Shown: piece after piece, positions 5,170 through 10,433 of the stretch | How the letters are laid out: every line of letters starts with the position of its first letter | Numbering within the stretch: the stretch's first letter is position 1 | Assembly: GCA_036378295.1 (NCBI GenBank) | Contig: DASUWS010000038.1 | Span: forward strand, 1-10,433 | Source: DAHUXT01 sp036378295 | Lineage (GTDB): Bacteria; Chloroflexota; Ktedonobacteria; Ktedonobacterales; JADMIN01 | Reading direction: 5' to 3' | Length of the DNA stretch: 10,433 bases | Made by a program: the position numbers and the translations under genes | The notes under the pieces: generated by a model | The model's database searches: none | The model's input: only the letters and a program-made list of their open reading frames with translations | Told to the model about the DNA's origin: nothing

Positions 5170-6555
5170 TTGGAGCAGCCCATTCCAACCCCAACGAATG
5201 TGCTGGCACAGCGCTGGCTTGTCGCACGTCGTGCCGCGGAAACCACGTTTGATCGCCCCCTGACCTACCTGCGCCGTCTCCGTCGCTGGCGCAAAGGTCG
5301 CTTCCCTCATCCACTCCTCTTTCTCACCTTTCTTGGCCCCGGCCTGATTGCCGCCAACGCGGGCAACGATGCTGGAGCAGTCGCCACATGGTCGAGCGTC
5401 GGCGCGCGCTACGGATATGACCTGCTCTGGGCGCTGGTGTTGATCACGATTGCGCTTGCCGTCGTGCAGGAGATGTGCGCGCGGATGGGCGCGGCCACCG
5501 GCGAGGGCCTTTCCGATCTCATTCGCGAGCGCTTCGGCGTGCGCGGGGCCGCCTTTGCCATGATCACGCTCTTCCTGGCCAATGTTCTTATCACCATTTC
5601 TGAATTCGCTGGCATCGCCGCTGCCTGCGAGCTGATAGGAATCTCCAAGTACATCACAGTGCCATTGGCCGCTATTGGCATCTGGCTGATCGTCACACGC
5701 GGCTCCTATGACCGCGTCGAGAAGATCTTCCTGTTTATGGCGTTCGCGTTCTTCGCGTATCCTATCGCGGCGATCATGGCACATCCCAACTGGGGCGACG
5801 TACTGCATCACACCGTCATCCCTACAGTCCACCTCAACGCTACCTACTTCCAGTTGCTGGTTGGCGCGGTCGGCACCACGATTACCCCCTACATGCAGCT
5901 CTACATTCAGTCGAGTGTCGCCGAAAAAGGCATCCGGATGGAGGATTATCCCGCAGAGCGGCTCGAAACCTATGGCGGGTCTATCTTCGCGGGTATCGTC
6001 GTCGCGGCCATCGTCATCGCAACCGGAGCGACGGTCTACGTCGCCAGCCACGGCGCAGGGGTGGCGATCACTGATGCCACGCAGGCCGCGCGAGCGCTGG
6101 AGCCATTCCTGGGACAGTTCGCTCCCATCCTCTTCATGGTGGGTCTGCTTGGCGCGTCGCTCCTGGCGGCAGCGGTCGTGCCACTGGCCACGGCCTACTC
6201 GGTCTCCGAATCATTCGGTTTCGAGCGTGGCGTCTCGCACACGTTCCGCGAAGCGCCCATCTTTCATGGGCTTTTTACCGGCATGATCATTCTTGGTGTT
6301 CTTGTCGCGCTTATTCCCGGCCTTCCGCTGTTCGCGCTGATCGTCGTGGCGCAGATCATCAATGGTATGCTCCTGCCAATTCTGCTGGTCTTTATTCTGC
6401 GATTGGTGAATGACCGGCGCGTGATGGGCAAATACGTCAACAGCGCGCTACAGAACGCTATCGCCTGGGGCATCACGATAGTGTTGAGCTCGCTCTCATT
6501 CATCATGATTCTCAGTATCCTGCTGCCCGCTGCCGGTATTCCCTTCTTACAATGA
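5170..6555 (+). CDS. NRAMP-related divalent metal transporter, probably Mg2+/Mn2+ (NRMT-like)
   Basis: I choose TTG 5170 as start because GGGAGG (5158-5163) precedes it by 6 nt; an upstream GTG at 5134 lies inside a hairpin with no ribosome site. The 461-residue protein has about eleven transmembrane segments and the NRAMP signature GPGLIAANAGNDAGA in TM1, then ARYGYDLLW and the TM6 region GTTITPYMQLYIQSS. In classical Mn/Fe carriers TM1 has DPGN and TM6 has MPH; here these are DAGA (residues 67-70) and TPY (239-241). Loss of the metal-coordinating Met, with Asp retained, is the known mark of the NRAMP-related magnesium transporters, which bind a hydrated ion. The next gene encodes an MgtE-like gating protein, which also points to Mg2+. 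The N-terminus carries a 45-residue basic extension. Confidence 0.88.
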   Translation: MEQPIPTPTNVLAQRWLVARRAAETTFDRPLTYLRRLRRWRKGRFPHPLLFLTFLGPGLIAANAGNDAGAVATWSSVGARYGYDLLWALVLITIALAVVQEMCARMGAATGEGLSDLIRERFGVRGAAFAMITLFLANVLITISEFAGIAAACELIGISKYITVPLAAIGIWLIVTRGSYDRVEKIFLFMAFAFFAYPIAAIMAHPNWGDVLHHTVIPTVHLNATYFQLLVGAVGTTITPYMQLYIQSSVAEKGIRMEDYPAERLETYGGSIFAGIVVAAIVIATGATVYVASHGAGVAITDATQAARALEPFLGQFAPILFMVGLLGASLLAAAVVPLATAYSVSESFGFERGVSHTFREAPIFHGLFTGMIILGVLVALIPGLPLFALIVVAQIINGMLLPILLVFILRLVNDRRVMGKYVNSALQNAIAWGITIVLSSLSFIMILSILLPAAGIPFLQ

Positions 6556-6612
6556 CCCGGTTCATCGCTGTCTTGACTCCTGCCGATTCTCGCGTGATGA
6601 AGGAGTTTTCCG

Positions 6613-8067
6613 ATGCCAGCACTGACAGAATTTCTCGATAAACCGATTCGTGATCCCAACGGCGAGGCGGTGGCGGCGCTGAGAGACCTGGTGGTGCGCC
6701 TGCCGCAGACCGAGACCCCGCCGAACGCTATGGATATCTACCCACCGGTCATCGGTGTGGTGGCGCGGGTCAAGGGGCCTCGCGGCTCGCGCGATATCTT
6801 CGTCCCGTGGGATGAGTTGAAAAGCCTGACGCCAGAGGGGGCCGAGCTGGCAACCCAACAACTGAATCTGCGCCGCTTCCAGCGCCGGGAGGGTGAGATT
6901 GTGCTGCGCGAGGGTCTCTTCGACCGCCAGGTGGTTGACCTGGAAGGCCACCGCGTCGTGCGCATCAATGATCTCGATCTGGCCCGGCGCGACAACAACT
7001 GGCGGCTGGTCGCGGTGGACATCAGCCCGAGCGCGCTCCTGCGCCGGATGGGCTGGGCACGCGTCGGACAGGCGGTAACGGCGGCCTTCGGGCGCGACTT
7101 CGCCCGCAAAGCGCCGCTCATCGACTGGTCGCAGGTCGCCCCGGTGGCCAACGATGGAGAGGGCGCGCTGCGGCTGCGGGTGCCGCGCACGCGGCTTGAG
7201 GTGATGCGTCCCGCCGATCTGGCACGGCTGCTGGAGCAATTGACCCCACAGCAGGGCGCGAAGTTCCTGGATGATATGGACGAGGCGCGCGCCGCTGATG
7301 CGCTCGAAGAGATGGAAGACGAGCAGCAAGGCCAGATTCTACGGGCGATGGACCCCGAGCGCGCGGCGGACCTGCTGGAGGAGATGGAGCCGGACGAAGC
7401 GACCGACGCGCTCCAAAGCATCACCGCCGAGGAGGCGGAAGACCTGCTCAAGCGGATGGATCGCGAGGAAGCGAGCGAGGTGCAGGAGCTACTCGGCTGG
7501 CCGGAAGATAGCGCGGGCGGCATCATGACGACCGACTACATCTCCGTACCTGACTGGGCAACCGTCGAAGATGTGATCGAAGCGCTGCGGGTGCGCGCGA
7601 AGGCCGCCGCCAACGAGCAGGAAGACCCCCTGCCAGAGGGCCTGATGGAGATATTCGTCGTCAGTGGTGATCTGCCCGCGCCAGTCCGGGCGAAGTCGGT
7701 GCGGATGAATGGCGCGAAAGGCGTGAAGGGACGCACCCGGCCACGCACGACTCCAGCCGTCGCAACGGCCCAATCTGGTATTTCGCTGGAGGCGGAGGGC
7801 AGGCTGGAGGGCAAAGTCTCGCTGCGGGACCTGCTGCTGGCCGATCCCACCGCGCGCATCGCGAGTATTGCGCATCCCATCCAGCATATCGCGCACCCGC
7901 TGGATAACGAGCGCGACGTGGCCCACATCATCGCGGATGACGACCTGCTGGCGCTGCCAGTGATCAACGATCAGGGCGTGCTGCTGGGCATCGTGACAGT
8001 GGACGACGCGATTGACGTCATCTTGCCGACCGCCTGGAAGAAGCGCATCCCGCGCCTCTTCCACTGA
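6613..8067 (+). CDS. Soluble PRC-like/MgtE_N/CBS-pair protein, probable regulator of the upstream transporter
   Basis: The 484-residue protein has no membrane segment. Residues about 3-90 and 98-180 look like two PRC-barrel-type domains. Residues about 200-297 are the helical-repeat MgtE N-domain (repeated units of the form AADLLEEMEPDEATDALQSI). Residues about 298-475 are a CBS pair, opening DSAGGIMTTDYISV and ending LLGIVTVDDAIDVI. In MgtE the N and CBS domains bind Mg2+ and close the channel; here the channel domain is absent. CBS1 appears to carry an insertion of about 45 basic, Thr/Pro-rich residues (352-396). AGGAG at 6601-6605 lies 7 nt before the ATG, and only 57 nt separate it from the transporter, so an operon is likely. 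I infer that it senses cytosolic Mg2+ and controls the carrier. Confidence 0.85.
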   Translation: MPALTEFLDKPIRDPNGEAVAALRDLVVRLPQTETPPNAMDIYPPVIGVVARVKGPRGSRDIFVPWDELKSLTPEGAELATQQLNLRRFQRREGEIVLREGLFDRQVVDLEGHRVVRINDLDLARRDNNWRLVAVDISPSALLRRMGWARVGQAVTAAFGRDFARKAPLIDWSQVAPVANDGEGALRLRVPRTRLEVMRPADLARLLEQLTPQQGAKFLDDMDEARAADALEEMEDEQQGQILRAMDPERAADLLEEMEPDEATDALQSITAEEAEDLLKRMDREEASEVQELLGWPEDSAGGIMTTDYISVPDWATVEDVIEALRVRAKAAANEQEDPLPEGLMEIFVVSGDLPAPVRAKSVRMNGAKGVKGRTRPRTTPAVATAQSGISLEAEGRLEGKVSLRDLLLADPTARIASIAHPIQHIAHPLDNERDVAHIIADDDLLALPVINDQGVLLGIVTVDDAIDVILPTAWKKRIPRLFH

Positions 8068-8130
8068 TCCGGGTTGAATAGCGTTGGCGAAGCCTTGTCC
8101 CCCAATCGAATCAGGCAGGCATATATTTGC

Positions 8131-8191
8131 GATGGTGGCCGTTAGCACGGCCATCTTCGTGCATCTTCGTGTATGATGGTGGCCGTAGCAC
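8131..8191 (+). repeat. Imperfect direct repeats plus tandem decamer in intergenic region
   Basis: GATGGTGGCCGTTAGCAC (8131-8148) recurs as GATGGTGGCCGTAGCAC (8175-8191), differing by one T. Between them CATCTTCGTG is repeated exactly in tandem (8152-8161, 8162-8171). The first copy also forms a stem: GGCCG with CGGCC and flanking GAT with ATC. This could be a local duplication, a pair of regulator sites for the following gene, or a decayed terminator of the upstream operon. No T-run is present. Nothing else in 8068-8251 looks like a gene. Confidence 0.5.
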
Positions 8192-8251
8192 TCTGCGCGC
8201 TTGGCGGTTGTCATTCGCCTGGCTGCAGGAGGAAGGGGATACATCATCTCG

Positions 8252-9142
8252 ATGAGCGACACGCAGGGATCTCCGCACGCCAATCTACGCCTGGACAATC
8301 TCCCGCCGCTCCCACAGGCAGCCACTATCCGACTCCTTGCGCCGAGGTTATGGCAAGACGAACGAGTTGTGGCGATCTGGCTCGGTGGCAGCCTGGCCGC
8401 TGGCATGGGTGATCCTTATAGCGACATTGATCTCCGCGTGGCCGTCTCGCCTGCCGACCTCGCTGGCTGGAAGACGCCTGATTTCTCGACGCTGCTCGAT
8501 GATCCACCACTGGCCAGGCAGTTCGTGAAGCTCGGGGAAAGCTCCTTCCTCCATCATCTGATCTTGCAAAGCGGCGATATTCTCGACCTCCTGATACAGA
8601 ACACCGAGGCCGCGCCTGGCGAAGAGCCTGTGCTGGTTCTTGGGTGCCGCGGCGATGCGTTCACCGAACGGCTCACATGTAACAACCACATGCCTTCGCT
8701 CGCACGGAGCACAGTGACCAGCGAGGCTGTCAGCGATCTGATCATCGCCTTCTGGATCAACAGCCACAAGCATCGCAAGGTCCTGTACCGCAATCTCGAT
8801 CTCATGTTCCCGGCGGCCACCTACGCCAACTGGTACATGCTGATGCGCATGTGGTACATCGACGCCGCAGGCTGCGATACCCGACCAGACCACTTCTCCG
8901 GCATCCATGGACTCACCGAGCTGGTGCGGGCCGTTGGGCAGACCTACGGGACCGAGCCGCTCGCGCTCTGTGGTGCACCAACACGAACGCGCGACGAGAT
9001 CTGCGTCGCGATTGAGCGCTATCACGAAATCGTTTCGCGGCTTGGGCGGCGTCTGGCGGAGAGATATGGCTTCGAGTACCCGGCTGCGCTGGAAGATATC
9101 GTGCGCCGCGACTGGCAAGCCTTCCGCGCGACGACGGATTGA
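8252..9142 (+). CDS. Nucleotidyltransferase-fold protein (aminoglycoside-nucleotidyltransferase-like)
   Basis: From ATG 8252 the protein has 296 residues. The polymerase-beta-type signature is clear: GGS at residues 45-47, then DPYSDIDLRV with Asp58 and Asp60, and a likely third acidic residue at Asp112 in DILDLL. The C-terminal half is helical (about 160-290) and resembles the substrate-binding domain of AadA/lincosamide-type enzymes. The family transfers a nucleotide to a small molecule or protein; the substrate here is unknown and resistance is not demonstrated. A strong AGGAGG lies at 8227-8232, but its 19-nt distance to this ATG is long; the frame is open to a TTG at 8201, so the start is uncertain. 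It appears monocistronic and converges with the next gene. Confidence 0.8.
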   Translation: MSDTQGSPHANLRLDNLPPLPQAATIRLLAPRLWQDERVVAIWLGGSLAAGMGDPYSDIDLRVAVSPADLAGWKTPDFSTLLDDPPLARQFVKLGESSFLHHLILQSGDILDLLIQNTEAAPGEEPVLVLGCRGDAFTERLTCNNHMPSLARSTVTSEAVSDLIIAFWINSHKHRKVLYRNLDLMFPAATYANWYMLMRMWYIDAAGCDTRPDHFSGIHGLTELVRAVGQTYGTEPLALCGAPTRTRDEICVAIERYHEIVSRLGRRLAERYGFEYPAALEDIVRRDWQAFRATTD

Positions 9143-9243
9143 GAACAGGCAGCCATCGAGCATCCCGGCACGATGACTGGGGCGATCTGGTATTGCTGGT
9201 CAGGCCATGACGTGCCCAGACCCGTTACGACTCGCACTGCCGC

Positions 9244-10248
9244 CTACCGTGGCCCCATATCGCGGTCGGCGGCAGCGGCGGCCTCCAGATTGGCGGCGGG
9301 CGTGCGCGGGGGAATCGAGCAGCCAGGCGCGATCAGCACGCGACGCCCTTCCGTCTCCTTGATTGCCTGGCGCACCTCTTCGTCCACCTGCTCTGGCGTG
9401 CCGTCGGCCAGCATCGTCTTCTCGCTCACACCGCCCATCACCGCCTTCGTTGTCCGTTCTTTCCCCTCGCCCAGCGAGGGATTTCCCGGCAGCGTCGCCG
9501 CCCAGCTGATCGCCGCGACGGGATAATCGGAGAGCAGGTCGAAGTAGATGCGCTCGCCACAGTTGTGCAGCACATTGAACGGCGCTTTTCCCGCGAACGC
9601 TTCGATCACGCGCAGATCGTATTCGCGTCCGAAGCGCCGGTACTGCTCCTCGGTAAGCTCATCCGCGCTGGCCCAGCCCGTCGTCGCGAAGAAGATGCCG
9701 CTCGCGCCCGCCTCAAGCGTCGCCTGGGCATAGTTGGCAAAGGTCTCGGTGATGACATCGAGCGCGGCACGCAGCGCATCGGGATTATCCGCGATAGAGA
9801 CTTTCACCGCGTCAGGTTGATTGCCCGCCAGATACTTCGCGACCGAGAGCGGCGAGAAGATCGTCTGGATGAAATACGCCTCGCCCGCCAGCCCGTCGCG
9901 AATCTGGCGCAGTGCGTCAAGCTGCTCGCCCAGCACACCACGATCCGGCTCCAGCGGACGTAGCCGTCGCCAGTCGCCCGGCTCGCGCACGGGCCAATCA
10001 ACAAAGCGTGGGCCACGATTGGGATCACTGCTGCGCTCCAGTTTCGCACCCCAATCCTCGACATGGTAGCTGGCGCGTGGATTCACCTTCATGTAATCCC
10101 AACCGTAGCGGCGATAGTTCTCCAGCATGGCCTCGGCCAGTTCTTCGGCGCTCCACTCCTTGAGATAGCTATGGCCCCAGAAGCTGATCGGCACACGGTC
10201 CACCGCCGCGCCGCGCAACGCAGCATCCACACGCTCTGTCTTATTCAT
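9244..10248 (-). CDS. URO-D superfamily protein, methylcobamide-methyltransferase-like
   Basis: The 334-residue protein starts at ATG 10248, preceded by AAGGAG (10258-10263) at 9 nt; a longer frame begins at 10299 through an octamer repeat. The fold matches uroporphyrinogen decarboxylase-type TIM barrels (opening NKTERVDAALRGAAVDRVP). The RQAGR motif of true HemE is absent. Instead it has His228 and Cys230 in LHNCG and Cys310 in APGCSIPPRTPAANLEA, the H-x-C...C zinc site of MtaA/MtbA/CmuA-type methyltransferases. Those enzymes move methyl groups between corrinoid proteins and a thiol. I infer a methyltransferase rather than heme synthesis; the substrate is unknown and no corrinoid protein is visible next to it. 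It probably follows the upstream partial gene in one transcript. Confidence 0.83.
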   Translation of the reverse strand: MNKTERVDAALRGAAVDRVPISFWGHSYLKEWSAEELAEAMLENYRRYGWDYMKVNPRASYHVEDWGAKLERSSDPNRGPRFVDWPVREPGDWRRLRPLEPDRGVLGEQLDALRQIRDGLAGEAYFIQTIFSPLSVAKYLAGNQPDAVKVSIADNPDALRAALDVITETFANYAQATLEAGASGIFFATTGWASADELTEEQYRRFGREYDLRVIEAFAGKAPFNVLHNCGERIYFDLLSDYPVAAISWAATLPGNPSLGEGKERTTKAVMGGVSEKTMLADGTPEQVDEEVRQAIKETEGRRVLIAPGCSIPPRTPAANLEAAAAADRDMGPR

Positions 10249-10270
10249 CGTTGCCGTCTCCTTCGCTTCA

Positions 10271-10300
10271 CGCATCCACGCATCCACGCATCCACGCATC
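10271..10300. repeat. Octamer tandem repeat, CGCATCCA x 3.75
   Basis: CGCATCCA is repeated three times exactly plus six more bases. It fills most of the gap between the upstream stop (10299-10301) and the Shine-Dalgarno of the URO-D-like gene. The unit is not a multiple of three, so copy changes would shift the frame of the alternative start at 10299, but would not alter the product starting at 10248. Confidence 0.85.
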
Positions 10301-10433
10301 AGCCGATATCCGCCGTCAGATGATAGCTCGCGGGAGTCTGTGTCGCTGGGGCCACCGCCGAAACCGCCAGCAGCACGCGAGTCACCGTGCCGCCGAAGCC
10401 AGGGAACGTGGCTTCACCTACGCCACTGGCCGC
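10299..10433 (-). CDS. C-terminal end of an unrecognised, possibly secreted protein (partial)
   Basis: On the minus strand the frame is open from the window edge for 44 codons to a TGA at 10299-10301. The peptide includes FPGFGGTVTRVLLAVSAVAP and ends SYHLTADIG. The alternating hydrophobic, Thr/Ser/Ala-rich pattern suggests the last strands of a beta-sandwich domain, as found at the end of secreted hydrolases, but I do not recognise a family. The TGA overlaps an ATG (TGATG) of the longer alternative frame of the next gene, which suggests cotranscription. Confidence 0.55.
   Translation of the reverse strand, partial: AASGVGEATFPGFGGTVTRVLLAVSAVAPATQTPASYHLTADIG

Noticed and set aside
5152..6051. 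Minus-strand open frame of 299 codons
   Set aside because: Shadow of the NRAMP-related gene in GC-rich DNA; composition rich in Arg, Asp and His with no domain.
7489..8406. Minus-strand open frame of 305 codons, with other long minus frames over 6562-7526 and 8348-9163
   Set aside because: All are antisense to well-supported genes and show no motif or ribosome site.
10271..10300. CRISPR-like array
   Set aside because: The unit is 8 nt with no spacers; it is a simple tandem repeat.

Overview
The window is GC-rich bacterial DNA with short intergenic gaps. I would guess a Chloroflexota (Ktedonobacteria-like) chromosome, from the mix of a PiT-type transporter with a degenerate first repeat, an NRAMP-related carrier paired with a PRC/MgtE_N/CBS protein, and an IS200/IS605 element. 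No taxonomic marker gene is present, so this is a weak inference.

Layout. Positions 1-78 hold the last 25 codons of a membrane transporter, probably NRAMP. A complete IS605-type element on the minus strand (about 75-1778: tnpA, tnpB, two hairpin ends, probable omega-RNA) is inserted exactly at its stop codon. Next come a small exported META/HslJ-domain protein (1959-2423), a tRNA-Pro(TGG) with its own promoter and terminator (2518-2715), a PiT-family anion transporter (2823-3938) and, convergent with it, a small P-loop kinase (4040-4597).

The most interesting part is 4752-8067. A roughly 400-nt untranslated leader has two similar switch-like modules: GCGGG, then CTCCCGCA, a hairpin, and a purine-rich pairing partner at or next to a Shine-Dalgarno sequence. 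It contains a 24-codon candidate leader peptide. It precedes an NRAMP-related transporter whose metal-site motifs deviate from classical Mn/Fe carriers (DAGA in place of DPGN, TPY in place of MPH), as in the magnesium-transporting NRAMP-related branch. The next gene encodes a soluble protein with two PRC-like domains, an MgtE N-domain and a CBS pair: the Mg-sensing gate of MgtE without its channel. I read this as a divalent-metal (probably Mg) uptake operon with an RNA switch and a gating module supplied as a separate protein. The functional link is inference.

The right end has a nucleotidyltransferase (8252-9142) and, on the minus strand, a URO-D/methylcobamide-methyltransferase-like protein (9244-10248). 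Upstream of the latter is the C-terminal end of an unrecognised gene (10299-10433); an octamer tandem repeat lies between them.
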